This document shows positions 8,210 to 16,694 of a stretch of DNA of 45,291 nucleotides, piece after piece. How positions within the stretch are numbered: position 1 is the first letter of the stretch; each line of letters opens with the position of its first letter. Position numbers and translations under genes: made by a program. The stretch covers positions 1 through 45,291 of the forward strand of contig JAQSWL010000009.1 of NCBI GenBank assembly GCA_029266655.1, read 5' to 3'. The DNA is from Candidatus Midichloriaceae bacterium (GTDB lineage Bacteria > Pseudomonadota > Alphaproteobacteria > Rickettsiales > Midichloriaceae). The notes under the pieces are model-generated. The model was not told the DNA's origin and did no database searches. It saw only the letters and a program-made list of their open reading frames with translations.

Positions 8210-8923
8210 ATGATGGCCTCCATTTCTATAAAAAATATCACTAAAGACTTTCCTGTTGGAGATGAGGTTATCCGGGTTTTAAATAATGTATCAGCGGAAA
8301 TTCAAAAAGGGGAATTAACTATGCTAGTGGGGCCATCAGGATGTGGCAAAACAACATTGATTTCGATTATCTCTGGCATTATGTCTGCAACGGAGGGCCA
8401 GATTATATTGGATGATTATCATTTAAGTAAAATGAGTGATACTCAAAATGTACTTTTCCGACGTAAGAATATCGGTTTCATCTTTCAGCAATATAATTTA
8501 TTACCTGCTCTTACAGCTTCAGAAAATGCTGCAATGCCACTGCTTGCTGCTGGTGTTTTAGAAAAAGAAGCAGTTGATAGCGCCAGCAAAATTTTAGAGC
8601 AAATTGGTATGGCTGGGCATACTGAAAAATTACCATCTCAATTATCTGGTGGCCAACAACAGCGCGTGGCGATTGCGCGAGCACTTGTGCATAACCCAAA
8701 ACTAATTGTTTGTGATGAACCTACAGCTGCATTAGATGCAAAAAGTGGGCAAGCTGTTATGCAGATATTAAGAGATATTGCCACTCAAAAAGATCGTACG
8801 GTATTAATTGTAACTCACGATAATAGAATTTTTCATTTTGCAGATCGCGTTTTGGAAATGAGTGATGGCAGAATAATTGGTAGTTATAGCGGGGAAAGTT
8901 TCATGAAGAAGGGGGGTGCATGA
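8210..8923 (+). CDS. ABC transporter ATP-binding protein (LolD/DevA/MacB-type)
   Basis: 237 aa with a complete nucleotide-binding domain: Walker A GPSGCGKTT (about 43-51), Q-loop FIFQQYNLLPALTA, signature LSGGQQQRVAIARAL (about 144-158), Walker B LIVCDEPTAALD and H-loop VTHD. It belongs to the MJ0796/LolD subclass that powers FtsX-type permeases. It acts as a cytoplasmic dimer bound to the permease encoded just upstream. The start at 8210 is followed at once by a second Met (MMAS), and either could be used. Its stop overlaps the adaptor gene in ATGA at 8920-8923. Confidence 0.93.
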   Translation: MMASISIKNITKDFPVGDEVIRVLNNVSAEIQKGELTMLVGPSGCGKTTLISIISGIMSATEGQIILDDYHLSKMSDTQNVLFRRKNIGFIFQQYNLLPALTASENAAMPLLAAGVLEKEAVDSASKILEQIGMAGHTEKLPSQLSGGQQQRVAIARALVHNPKLIVCDEPTAALDAKSGQAVMQILRDIATQKDRTVLIVTHDNRIFHFADRVLEMSDGRIIGSYSGESFMKKGGA

Positions 8924-9831
8924 ATATATTGGAATTATTGAAAAAGAATTGGAAGTTTCCGCTGATAGCAGCTATAGGGATTATATTTGCAATGATATCA
9001 GTACTGTCACGCCCAGAAGCTGAAAAACATCAGCCATTAGTCATGCCGCCAAAAGCTAGTTATCAAAGCGCAATTGCAGGGATTGGTGTAATAGAGCCCA
9101 AAAGTGAGGTTATATCTATAGGGGTAGAGTTACCAGGCGTAGTAAGAATAGTGCATGTTAAGGTTGGTGATAAGGTTGAAAAAGGAAGTCCTTTATTTTC
9201 ACTCGATCAACGAGATATAGATGCTCAGATAGCTATTTTAGAATCATCATTAATTACTGCAGAAGCGCAATTAGCAGATGCAACTGCCCAATTTGATATT
9301 GCAAGCAGCATTGAAGATAAAAGAGCGATTGCCAAAGATGATTTTAACCGCAGAAAATATGCTAAACAAATTGCAGCTGGAAAGGTTAAAGAAATCATGG
9401 CCCAGTTAAGACAGGCAAAAATAACTAAAGAACGTATGGTTGTTAATGCTCCTATTGCAGGTGAAATTCTAGAAATTAATATTCGTCCAGGGGAATATGC
9501 CAATATAGGTTCTTTGCCTAATCCATTAATAATTATGGGTGATATGGAATCTGTACATGTGCGTGTAGAAATTGATGAAGAAAATTCTGCTAGAGTTCTT
9601 GCTCAAAGCCCAGCTAAAGCTATGGTTAGGGGGAAGCCAGACCAATATTATCCGCTTACTTTCGTTAAATTTGAGCCTTACGTAAAACCAAAACAAAATT
9701 TAGCAACAACCGGGCAACGCGTTGATACTCGCGTTTTAAGAGTTGTTTATGAATTACCAAAAATAAAGGAGCGCTTATTTGTTGGGCAGCAAATGGATGT
9801 TTATATTGAAGAAGCCCTTAAGATGGAGTAG
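8920..9831 (+). CDS. HlyD/MacA-family periplasmic adaptor (membrane fusion protein)
   Basis: 303 aa. It has an N-terminal membrane anchor (about 13-30), then a biotinyl-lipoyl half motif GVVRIVHVKVGDKVEKGSPLF (about 73-93), a helical hairpin of about 90 residues rich in Ala/Gln, and the second lipoyl half VNAPIAGEILEINIRPGEYA (about 171-190) before a beta-barrel domain. The adaptor bridges the inner-membrane ABC complex and the outer-membrane channel. The hairpin is short, as in DevB-like adaptors. It is translationally coupled (ATGA) to the ATPase and is followed three bases after its stop by the outer-membrane component. Confidence 0.9.
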   Translation: MNILELLKKNWKFPLIAAIGIIFAMISVLSRPEAEKHQPLVMPPKASYQSAIAGIGVIEPKSEVISIGVELPGVVRIVHVKVGDKVEKGSPLFSLDQRDIDAQIAILESSLITAEAQLADATAQFDIASSIEDKRAIAKDDFNRRKYAKQIAAGKVKEIMAQLRQAKITKERMVVNAPIAGEILEINIRPGEYANIGSLPNPLIIMGDMESVHVRVEIDEENSARVLAQSPAKAMVRGKPDQYYPLTFVKFEPYVKPKQNLATTGQRVDTRVLRVVYELPKIKERLFVGQQMDVYIEEALKME

Positions 9832-9834
9832 AGC

Positions 9835-11199
9835 ATGAGGAAATTTTTAGTTGTTACACCCCTCTTAATTATGCTTTCGAGCTGCGCTCCTTTAGAAGAA
9901 GCTTTTGTCAATGAAAAAGGATTTTTAAAACTTGATAAAGCTTCTGATGAAATTCAGCAAAAAGAGATTAACCACTGGTGGGAGTCATTTAATGATCCTT
10001 TTATGAATCTTATGGCCGATTTATTGCTTGAGCAAAGCCTTGATATACAGATAGCTCAAACAAGAATTGATGAAGCACGGGGCATCCTAAAAGCTTCTGA
10101 ATCAGGTTGGTTCCCAAGTATTGATGGTAACGCCGCTGGATCGCGTGGCAACAATCAAATTGGAACAGATAAATCTACATCCTTTAGTAAGTCTGGATTT
10201 GATGCAAAGTGGGAAATTGATATTTTTGGTCAAACGCGTAGTCAAGTTAGTGCTGCAGAAGCACGATTGCAAGGTAGAATTGATTCAGTTAATGATATAA
10301 AGAACATTATGATTGCTGATCTTATGACTTCTATTATCGAGTGGAAAGAGGCCCAAGAAGTTATTAATGAGACAGAGAGCTTGATTGCGGCTCAAGATGA
10401 ACAAATTGATCTTTTAAAAGCTAGAAGTAAAGCAGGGTTAGTTGATTCTACTTTTCTCTTAAGAGCTCAAGCAGAGCAGGCTCAAACCTCAACTCTTTTG
10501 CCTGCTTCTCGCGCATCTTTAGACGCTGCACGTTTTAAGGTAGCTAGGCTTTTGGCCATGCAAACAGATCAATTGCTGCTTCTTGATAACTGGAAAGATT
10601 ATTCATTAACAATACCTACTATAGAGCAAGCGGTGAGTATAAATATAGAGGTAATTAAAAATCGTCCAGATTTACGTGTGCTTCGTGCAGAAATGCTAGC
10701 TTCTCAAGGTGATCTTGCCAAAGCTGAAGCTGATTTGTGGCCGCGTCTTTCTGTTGGAGCATTTTTCGGTGTGCAAGATGGATCTAATAACTTAAGAATT
10801 GCGAATAATCCAATATGGTCGCTTAGTGCTGCTCTTACTGCACCTATTCTAAATTTTGGCCGCTTGCATGGTGCATTGGATGCAGCAAATGCTAAAACGA
10901 GTGGCGTTGCTTTAAACTATGAGAATGGTGTATTAAATGCTTTGCAAGAAACGCAAACAGCGCTAAGCGATTATTTAAAAGGTCTTAATGCGGTTGCAGA
11001 ACAGGAAAAAGCTTTGTTATTTAGAAAAGATACTGTGAAATTAGCAAACGAGCGTTTTAACCAAGGTCTTACAGATATGACAGATCTTACCACTGCTCAA
11101 AGTGAATTAAATCAAGCTGCAATTACAATGATTAAAAAACGTGCAGCAGCGGCAATTGCATATATTAAGCTTCAAAAAGCCCTTGCTTCAGCCCATTGA
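9835..11199 (+). CDS. Outer-membrane efflux lipoprotein (NodT/OprM-like TolC homologue)
   Basis: 454 aa. It starts with a lipoprotein signal with lipobox LSSC (Cys17), so the protein should be lipid-anchored in the outer membrane. The family opening HWWESFNDPFMNLM follows at about residue 43. Two OEP repeats (about 55-245 and 265-450) give the TolC-like trimeric channel; NRPDLRVLRAEM and the FGRLHGALDAANA segment are typical. With the preceding permease, ATPase and adaptor it completes an inner-to-outer-membrane export machine encoded in one operon. The substrate could be a lipid, siderophore, toxin or peptide, and the sequence does not say which. Confidence 0.92.
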   Translation: MRKFLVVTPLLIMLSSCAPLEEAFVNEKGFLKLDKASDEIQQKEINHWWESFNDPFMNLMADLLLEQSLDIQIAQTRIDEARGILKASESGWFPSIDGNAAGSRGNNQIGTDKSTSFSKSGFDAKWEIDIFGQTRSQVSAAEARLQGRIDSVNDIKNIMIADLMTSIIEWKEAQEVINETESLIAAQDEQIDLLKARSKAGLVDSTFLLRAQAEQAQTSTLLPASRASLDAARFKVARLLAMQTDQLLLLDNWKDYSLTIPTIEQAVSINIEVIKNRPDLRVLRAEMLASQGDLAKAEADLWPRLSVGAFFGVQDGSNNLRIANNPIWSLSAALTAPILNFGRLHGALDAANAKTSGVALNYENGVLNALQETQTALSDYLKGLNAVAEQEKALLFRKDTVKLANERFNQGLTDMTDLTTAQSELNQAAITMIKKRAAAAIAYIKLQKALASAH

Positions 11200-11254
11200 G
11201 CCTTTAAAAAAGTTTAATTTTGCCTTAATTATTTTCGAAAAATACTATTATTGT

Positions 11255-12235
11255 TTAGCGAATGAAAAACACAACTGAAGACATTAATACTACCCAAACA
11301 AGGGTGAGGGGGAGGAATACTTTCCAGCCAAGACGCATCAGTTGATCATAACGGTATCTAGGGAATGCAGCTCTTACCCAAATAAACAAAAAGAGAATGA
11401 AGCACACTTTAAGTGCAAACCATATAAATCCAGGAATAACTGTTAAAAATTCTAGATTAAATGGTGGTAGCCATCCACCTAAAAACAATATTACAGCTAT
11501 TGAACTCATCAAAATCATATTTGCATATTCTCCTAAGAAGAATAAAGCAAATGGCATGGATGAATATTCAACATTATAGCCTGCAACAAGCTCTGCTTCT
11601 GCCTCTGGTAGATCAAATGGGTGTCGATTAGTTTCTGCGAGAATTGAAATGAAAAATACCACAAACATTGGTAGCAGAAGCAATTCTATGTAAAGTGGCA
11701 TGTGTTTATGAGATTCAACAATTGCGCTCAAATTTAGAGTTTGGGTATAAAGAAGAACGCATATAATGGTAAAGCCTATTGCTACTTCGTAAGAAACCAT
11801 TTGCGCTGCAGAGCGGATAGCACCCAAAAACGCATATTTAGAATTACTGGCCCATCCGGCTATAATAACCCCATATACCCCTAGTGATGAAATAGCGAGA
11901 AGATATAAAACGCCCACATTGATATCTGCAATTACAAAGTTCTCTGTAATCGGGATAACAGCCCACCCAAGCATAGCAAGCGAAAATGTAAGTGCGGGAG
12001 CCATTAGAAATAGAACTTTATCTGCGCCACTTGGGATAATAGGCTCTTTAAAAATTAATTTCACAGCGTCTGCTATCGGCTGCAATAAGCCAAAAGGTCC
12101 AACAACATTCGGGCCTTTCCTAAGCTGCATAGCTCCGATTACTTTGCGCTCAGCATAGGTTAAATAAGCTATGCTTAAAATTAGTGGTACAATCAACATT
12201 AAGATTTTTGTAACAATAGCTATCGCTAATTCCAT
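11255..12235 (-). CDS. nuoH: NADH-quinone oxidoreductase subunit H
   Basis: 326 aa, eight membrane segments. Diagnostic segments are [20 protein letters not shown] (about 25-44), the [18 protein letters not shown]-type loop (here [15 protein letters not shown], about 128), and the quinone-site stretch [20 protein letters not shown] (about 201-220). NuoH forms part of the quinone channel of complex I in the inner membrane. It stands alone here: neither neighbour is a nuo gene, so the complex I operon is split as in other Rickettsiales. Downstream it converges with the efflux operon over a 55-bp gap. Upstream lies a repeat-rich region with no recognised promoter. Confidence 0.96.
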   Translation of the reverse strand: MELAIAIVTKILMLIVPLILSIAYLTYAERKVIGAMQLRKGPNVVGPFGLLQPIADAVKLIFKEPIIPSGADKVLFLMAPALTFSLAMLGWAVIPITENFVIADINVGVLYLLAISSLGVYGVIIAGWASNSKYAFLGAIRSAAQMVSYEVAIGFTIICVLLYTQTLNLSAIVESHKHMPLYIELLLLPMFVVFFISILAETNRHPFDLPEAEAELVAGYNVEYSSMPFALFFLGEYANMILMSSIAVILFLGGWLPPFNLEFLTVIPGFIWFALKVCFILFLFIWVRAAFPRYRYDQLMRLGWKVFLPLTLVWVVLMSSVVFFIR

Positions 12236-12335
12236 AAGTCAATATCTAGAAAAAATATCCTAGCTATTTATCTACAACATAATTGTGGCTTAGGCAATTC
12301 TTTAGTTTCGGTATAAAAAGTAATAATGCAAACAG

Positions 12336-12402
12336 TATACTCCGTTAATTTGAAAAATTGGAGCGTCGCAGCTTTCTCCGCACTTGCACCTATTAAGTAT
12401 AG
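12336..12402 (+). repeat. R159 repeat, copy B (left half only)
   Basis: TATACTCCGTTAATTTGAAA and the following bases match the left half of the R159 family as far as TATTAAGTATAG. The right half (CGGTGC core, CTTAATTTACGAGAAG end) is absent, and a different palindrome begins at the break. This suggests truncation by, or next to, insertion of the 100-bp element. Confidence 0.85.
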
Positions 12403-12497
12403 CTAAGCCTTTATAATTTGACTACGCGTTGCTCGATCACTCATGTAGGGTTTACTACATTTCGTTCCTATACTCAAATTAAAATGCTTTAGCTATA
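12398..12497 (+). repeat. 100-bp palindromic element next to copy B
   Basis: The ends are inverted repeats: TATAGCTAAGCCTTTATAAT at the left against the complement of ATTAAAATGCTTTAGCTATA at the right (TATAGCTAAAGCATTTTAAT). Inside lies CATGTAGGGTTTACTACAT, itself a hairpin. I see a single copy in this window, so it being a mobile family is inferred from structure only. Confidence 0.6.
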
Positions 12498-12569
12498 TGA
12501 GTAGCTATAAATCTATTAGAATAACAATAGATATCGACGTTATGAATTCAAGAACTCTACAAAAAATTA

Positions 12570-12724
12570 TACCAAATCTCATAAATAAATTGAGATAGTA
12601 AAGACAGATTTTTGCAAAGTGCGAAGGGAAAAGCAGTTGAATATTTTACATATTCATCAATTTTTTACCAAGCAAATTTGCTAAAAGATGGGCTTTAATG
12701 CGTTATTTATTTTGAGATTTGGTA
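12570..12724 (-). repeat. 155-bp inverted-repeat element T155, copy 1
   Basis: The ends are TACCAAATCTCA and TGAGATTTGGTA, inverted repeats of at least 12 bases that extend imperfectly further in. The interior matches the reverse complement of 19168-19322 over its whole length, including TTGAATATTTT and CAAGCAAATTTG. Both copies are 155 bp. TA precedes the left end, and TT follows the right end where TA would be expected. It resembles a non-autonomous (MITE-like) element; no transposase is present in the window. Confidence 0.85.
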
Positions 12725-12769
12725 TTAGAGCTTGGCGGAGTGTAGCACTCTAATGCCACAGCGGCTAGA

Positions 12770-12895
12770 TTAACCTTGCCTAGCTTTGAATCTAGGGTTT
12801 TCTTTGTTTATTACGTAAATACGACCTTTTCTACGAACGATTTTGCAGTTCTTATCTCTTTTTTTCGCAGATTTTAGTGATGATAAAACTTTCAT
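12770..12895 (-). CDS. rpmJ: 50S ribosomal protein L36
   Basis: 41 aa, starting [20 protein letters not shown] and ending NPRFKARQG. This is the longer, Cys-poor L36 form typical of alphaproteobacteria, with the basic core [18 protein letters not shown]. It belongs to the large ribosomal subunit. The ATG is at 12893-12895 and the TAA at 12770-12772. It stands alone between lpxK and the repeat cluster, as in many alphaproteobacteria where rpmJ is detached from the main ribosomal operons. Gene prediction with a 60-aa cut-off would miss it. Confidence 0.95.
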   Translation of the reverse strand: MKVLSSLKSAKKRDKNCKIVRRKGRIYVINKENPRFKARQG

Positions 12896-13001
12896 GACAA
12901 CGTATAAATATAAATTTCCATCTGGGCAGTATATGCATCATTTTATGTTTTATCAAGAGCTAATTTGATTTTTCTTGGTATGTTACTAATTTACCTATTT
13001 G

Positions 13002-14018
13002 CTACACTAAACTCTTTAGCCTATACAGCAACTCTTCTGGCATATTGAAGGTTAATTCTATTGGTAGGTAATCTATTCGGTCATGATATTTCTGCGGTAT
13101 TTTTACAATATCTTTTTCGGTGGTAATAAGCTGCATACCATTTGCATTTGCAATTAGCTTTTCAATATCCGCGTCAGAATATTCATAATGATCATCAAAC
13201 ACTTTAGTTTTAGCTATCTTGAAATCCGCGCGTTTTAAGGTGCCAAAGAATTTTTGTGGCACTGCTATGCCGCAAAATGCAAAATACTTGCAACCCTGAA
13301 TAGGAGGTTTGCTAGTTGTAAGCGTAGCTAAAAAATCACTTTTAAGCTGCCGACCATTGTTACGTGTAGTGCGATTTTTAAGGGTAAGGTTATCTGGAGT
13401 TTTCTGATGTTTTTGTTCATTGGTTACCAAAACCACTGCATCTGCCCTTGCACAAGCTTTTCTATAAGGTTCTCTCAAAGGGCCAGCCGGAATAGGGTAG
13501 CCGTTTCCTAACTTATAGGTATCATCCAATATTAAAAAAGTATAGTTTTTGCGTAGCGTATTATTTTGCAGCCCATCATCCATTATGATCACCCTAGCCC
13601 CGTCTGCTTCAGCTGCAGCTGCTGCTAAATAACGGTTTGAATTCACATATGTGGGAGCAACTCTTGCAAGTAGCAAAGATTCATCTCCAACATCAGCGGC
13701 TTTATGGAATTTTGGATTTACTAATATTGCTATAGGGCTTTTAGCTGCAGATGATTTATAACCGCTTGTTATATAAGCGATTTTTAAACCCATCTTTTTT
13801 AGCTTTTTTCCAAGGGCTAAAGCAAATGGAGTTTTTCCTGCGCCACCAATTACAGTGTTTCCAACGCAAATTACCATTGATCTTACAGATTGAGGCTTTT
13901 GCAAAATATGAAAATTCACTAGGTGTCCTAGGTAATAAATAAACCCAAATGGTACTAATAGGTCATTTAAAAAGGTTTTTTTACTCCAAAATTTACGTAC
14001 CTTTTCTTGAAAGTTCAT
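13002..14018 (-). CDS. lpxK: Tetraacyldisaccharide 4'-kinase
   Basis: 338 aa. LpxK phosphorylates the 4' position of the lipid A disaccharide at the inner face of the inner membrane. Visible are the N-terminal membrane-associated helix, the P-loop segment GNTVIGGAGKTPFALALGKK (about 53-72), GYKS (87-90), DVGDESLLLA (about 108) and IIMDDGLQNNTL (about 145), which includes the catalytic DDGxQ motif. The C-terminal half is intact (HYEYSDADIEKL, LITTEKDIVK). It begins six bases after dnaJ ends, so it is probably cotranscribed. Its presence implies lipid A synthesis and hence an LPS-bearing outer membrane. Confidence 0.94.
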   Translation of the reverse strand: MNFQEKVRKFWSKKTFLNDLLVPFGFIYYLGHLVNFHILQKPQSVRSMVICVGNTVIGGAGKTPFALALGKKLKKMGLKIAYITSGYKSSAAKSPIAILVNPKFHKAADVGDESLLLARVAPTYVNSNRYLAAAAAEADGARVIIMDDGLQNNTLRKNYTFLILDDTYKLGNGYPIPAGPLREPYRKACARADAVVLVTNEQKHQKTPDNLTLKNRTTRNNGRQLKSDFLATLTTSKPPIQGCKYFAFCGIAVPQKFFGTLKRADFKIAKTKVFDDHYEYSDADIEKLIANANGMQLITTEKDIVKIPQKYHDRIDYLPIELTFNMPEELLYRLKSLV

Positions 14019-14024
14019 TTCCCC

Positions 14025-15170
14025 CTACCGTTTTTTAAGGTCCTCAAAAAATCCACGCATTTTCCCGAAAAAACTTTGTGATTCAGGATTGCAGTTTTCG
14101 CCACAAGCTTCATCGAATTTTTTCAACATGTCCTTTTGAGTCTGCGTTAATCTTACAGGAATTTCAACCTTAACATGAACAATCATATCACCAAATCTTC
14201 CAGACTTCATAATAGGCATGCCTTTACCTTTAACCCTAAATTGCATGCCGCTTTGGGTGCCTTCAGGGATATTTAATTTAACTTTGGTGCCATCTATGCT
14301 AGGCACTTCAACGCTTCCACCTATTGCAGCTGTAGACATTTTAATAGGCATTACACAGTGCAAATTAGCGCCTTCACGCGTAAATAGTTTATGAGGTGAT
14401 ACAGAAATAAATATGTACAAATCTCCAGATCTTCCCCCTCTTTTACCAGCTTCACCTTCACCTGCTATGCGCATTCTAGTGCCTTCTTCCACCCCAGCTG
14501 GGATGTTGACATTAAGGGAGCGTTTTTCTTCAACAGAGCCTTGTCCACGGCATTTAGAGCAGGGGTCACTAACAGTCTCACCAACGCCGCCGCATGATCC
14601 GCAAGTGCGCTCAACCATAAAGAAACCTTGTTGCATGCGCTGTCTACCGCTGCCGTTGCAGGATTTACATTTTACAACTTTGCCACTTTTGCTGCCAGAG
14701 CCGTTGCAGGTGTTACAAGAAACATGGCTTCTAAACTGTATTTGATGCTTGCCGCCACTAAAAGCTTCTTCTAGGGAGATTTCCAAGTTATATCTTAAAT
14801 CAGATCCGCGATTTATCTCAGCAGCACTTGGTCTGCCTCTTTGCCCTCCGCCCATGAAATCGTTGAATATATTGCCGAATATGTCAGAGAAATCGTCAAA
14901 GTTTCCATTGTTGCCAGCGCCCCAGGCCCCGCCACCGCCTCCGTGTTCAAAAGCTGCGTGTCCACCCCTATCATAGGCGGCGCGTTTTTGGTCGTCCTTA
15001 AGAACCTCGTAAGCTTCGTTTATTTCTTTAAACTTCTTTTCGGCTTCCTTATCACCTTGATTGCGATCCGGGTGATATTTCATGGCTAGCTTTCTGTATG
15101 ATTTTTTAATTTCATCAGCAGAAGCCGTTTTATTTATTCCCAATAAATCATAATAGTCTTGCTTGCTCAT
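14025..15170 (-). CDS. dnaJ: Chaperone protein DnaJ
   Basis: 381 aa from [11 protein letters not shown]; a TTG four codons upstream is less likely. It has a complete type I layout: J domain with HPD (about 33-35) for stimulating DnaK, a Gly/Phe region (about 72-115), the zinc-binding domain with four motifs [24 protein letters not shown] and CSKCRGQG, and the C-terminal substrate-binding domains. It works with DnaK and GrpE in the cytoplasm; dnaK is not adjacent here. It lies between hemW and lpxK on the same strand. No heat-shock promoter was recognised in the 53-bp gap upstream. Confidence 0.97.
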   Translation of the reverse strand: MSKQDYYDLLGINKTASADEIKKSYRKLAMKYHPDRNQGDKEAEKKFKEINEAYEVLKDDQKRAAYDRGGHAAFEHGGGGGAWGAGNNGNFDDFSDIFGNIFNDFMGGGQRGRPSAAEINRGSDLRYNLEISLEEAFSGGKHQIQFRSHVSCNTCNGSGSKSGKVVKCKSCNGSGRQRMQQGFFMVERTCGSCGGVGETVSDPCSKCRGQGSVEEKRSLNVNIPAGVEEGTRMRIAGEGEAGKRGGRSGDLYIFISVSPHKLFTREGANLHCVMPIKMSTAAIGGSVEVPSIDGTKVKLNIPEGTQSGMQFRVKGKGMPIMKSGRFGDMIVHVKVEIPVRLTQTQKDMLKKFDEACGENCNPESQSFFGKMRGFFEDLKKR

Positions 15171-15223
15171 CTTCTTACACAAAATAGTATCAACTCGTAA
15201 TAGATAGTTAACTGAGTCAACTT

Positions 15224-16402
15224 TTACAAGTCTTTAGATAATAAATATTTTATAACCGAGTTTAATAAGAGCCTGCCTTGCTTTGTGGCGATTATCTTAT
15301 TATCTTTAATTTCTAATAAACCATTATCGCGTAATGTTGTTATTTTTTGCTGATCCATAAGTGGATGAATAACAGCTCCAGCGCTTGCTCGAAGCCCCAT
15401 TATTGTGGTTTCTTTTAAAATATCTTCAGCAGTTAGAGCTTCATTCCTTTGTAAACCTACACCATTTGCGCTCACGAGTTTTAGCCACTCTTCTGGGCTT
15501 GAAATGTTCTGCGTTGCATAACGAGATCCCTCTTGCTTAATTAGATCTCTTTGAAAACTCGCTTCTGGTAGCAGGGTGCAAGGAGCTCGCGGAGCGGAAG
15601 ACCGGAGTGTATTAAATATACATGAGGATCTGAGCACCGAAGCGACGTCGCAAGCTGCAGCAGAAGTAGAGTTTCCAGGTTTTGCGTAGTTGGATACCTC
15701 GTAAGCTTTATATCCATCTTGTTCTAAAATTTCTTCAGTTAATGTATACATATCAGCAGCTAGATCTTCATCAGGCAAAGTAAATCTTCCTTGCTTGTGT
15801 TCAGAGAAAAACCTAGTGCCTTTTTCAATTGTAAGCTGATATAAGGATAAATGGCCATCTGCAAGTGATTTAGCTTCTTGCAACTCGGTTTCCCATTCCT
15901 GCAAACTTTGTTTAGGTAGTGCATAGATTAAATCAAAAGAAAATTTAGAAAAATATTTGCGCGCCACTTCTATGGCTGCTTTCGCTTCAAGTGCTGAATG
16001 TTCTCGCCCCAAAAATTTTAGATTTTTGTCATACAGACTTTGTATTCCTAGAGAAACTCTATTAACACCTGCAGCTGCAATTGCTTTGAATTTAGCGGAC
16101 TCAACAGATGTAGGATTAGCTTCCATTGTTATTTCAGTGTTGCTAGGTAAATTATAATGCTTAGTTAAATGCTCTATTATGCCGGATATAACAGATTCAT
16201 GAGCAAGGCTTGGAGTGCCTCCACCGAAAAATATACTGACTATTTTTTTATCTTTTAAATAATGTGAGTAATAATCTATTTCTTTAATTAAGCTTGCGCG
16301 CCATAATCCATGGTCTACACCATCACGCACATGGCTATTAAAATCGCAATACGGGCACTTAGATTTGCAGAAAGGCCAGTGGATATAAATTGAGCATTTC
16401 AT
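15224..16402 (-). CDS. hemW: HemW-type radical SAM haem chaperone, disrupted by an in-frame palindromic element
   Basis: 392 aa from [11 protein letters not shown]. The radical SAM cluster motif CxxxCxxC is at Cys12, Cys16 and Cys19, then FFGGGTPSL (58-66) and the barrel through residue 240 ([10 protein letters not shown]). HemW delivers haem to respiratory proteins at the membrane. Residues 243-283 are encoded by a 120-bp element (15555-15674) that also occurs in wbpE. The HNxxYWxxxxYxGxGxxAHG segment that follows AKPG in HemW proteins is absent; sequence resumes at [17 protein letters not shown]. The frame is open throughout, but activity is doubtful. The frame extends 29 codons upstream through repeat copy C, but the ATG at 16402 fits the family and has an SD. 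Confidence 0.85.
   Translation of the reverse strand: MKCSIYIHWPFCKSKCPYCDFNSHVRDGVDHGLWRASLIKEIDYYSHYLKDKKIVSIFFGGGTPSLAHESVISGIIEHLTKHYNLPSNTEITMEANPTSVESAKFKAIAAAGVNRVSLGIQSLYDKNLKFLGREHSALEAKAAIEVARKYFSKFSFDLIYALPKQSLQEWETELQEAKSLADGHLSLYQLTIEKGTRFFSEHKQGRFTLPDEDLAADMYTLTEEILEQDGYKAYEVSNYAKPGNSTSAAACDVASVLRSSCIFNTLRSSAPRAPCTLLPEASFQRDLIKQEGSRYATQNISSPEEWLKLVSANGVGLQRNEALTAEDILKETTIMGLRASAGAVIHPLMDQQKITTLRDNGLLEIKDNKIIATKQGRLLLNSVIKYLLSKDL
15555..15674 (+). repeat. 120-bp in-frame palindromic element P120, copy in hemW
   Basis: The ends are inverted repeats: AAACTCGCTTCTGG at the left, and AGAAGTAGAGTTT at the right (complement AAACTCTACTTCT). Length is 120 bp, exactly 40 codons. On the plus strand it closely matches the reverse complement of 25668-25787 in wbpE, for example GGAGTGTATTAAATATACAT. 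hemW reads the strand opposite to the one wbpE reads. In-frame insertion of short palindromes in genes is known for Rickettsia palindromic elements; whether P120 belongs to one of those families needs comparison. Confidence 0.92.
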
Positions 16403-16404
16403 TG

Positions 16405-16563
16405 TATACTCCGTTAATTTGAAAAATTGGGGCGTCACAGCTATTCCTCCGCATCCGCACCTATTGGCATAGGCTTGCGGTGCTCGCAATTGCTGCTCCT
16501 ACCACTTTTCCAAATTTCCTGTCGTCTATACCTTTTGCCAACTCTTAATTTACAAGAAGTATA
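16405..16563 (+). repeat. R159 repeat, copy C (complete)
   Basis: 159 bp, from TATACTCCGTTAATTTG to CTTAATTTACAAGAAGTATA. It fills most of the divergent gap between hemW and ffh. Differences from copy A are scattered point changes. Its left end lies two bases from the hemW start codon, so the terminus supplies the hemW ribosome binding site. Confidence 0.9.
16409..16412 (-). promoter_or_regulatory. hemW Shine-Dalgarno supplied by repeat copy C
   Basis: On the minus strand the order is ACGGAG-TATACA-ATG: GGAG lies six bases before the hemW start at 16402. These four bases are part of the conserved R159 terminus (TATACTCCGTT), so translation initiation of hemW depends on repeat sequence. The same terminus is present in copies A, B and D with small changes. 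Confidence 0.6.
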
Positions 16564-16638
16564 CATGCCTAGCTGTGAATTTGCGCATATATTATCTCAC
16601 AACCTTTAACCTTGCAAGAGCAGCTACAGAGGATCTTG

Positions 16639-16666
16639 TTGAATAGTGAGAAAACTCGCTTATAAT
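16639..16666 (+). promoter_or_regulatory. Sigma-70-type promoter of ffh
   Basis: TTGAAT (16639-16644), a 16-base spacer, and a perfect TATAAT (16661-16666) lie 28 bases before the ffh start. Expected transcription starts near 16673. It faces away from repeat copy C. Confidence 0.65.
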
Positions 16667-16694
16667 ATGGTCCTAAGTTTTATTTGGTTGTGAG

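Larger units (their letters stand above)
12236..12769. other. Repeat-rich intergenic region between rpmJ and nuoH
   Basis: 534 bases without a protein gene. In order it holds a half copy of the R159 repeat (about 12336-12402), a 100-bp palindrome (12398-12497), about 70 bases of AT-rich sequence with the small dyad ATCTATT/AATAGAT, and a 155-bp inverted-repeat element (12570-12724). Nothing else was recognised. This looks like a site that repeatedly accepts insertions. Confidence 0.75.

Noticed and set aside
12570-12724. Structured RNA (6S, SRP or tmRNA) in the nuoH-rpmJ gap
   Set aside because: The pairing is explained by an inverted-repeat element that has a second copy at 19168-19322; no conserved RNA motif was seen.
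15565-15680. Sequencing error or frameshift in hemW
   Set aside because: The odd residues come from a complete 120-bp element found intact in wbpE, so the change is an insertion and not an error.
16403-16489. 29-codon N-terminal extension of hemW through repeat copy C
   Set aside because: The extension is repeat sequence, HemW proteins start just before the IYIHWPFC segment, and the ATG at 16402 has a GGAG six bases upstream.
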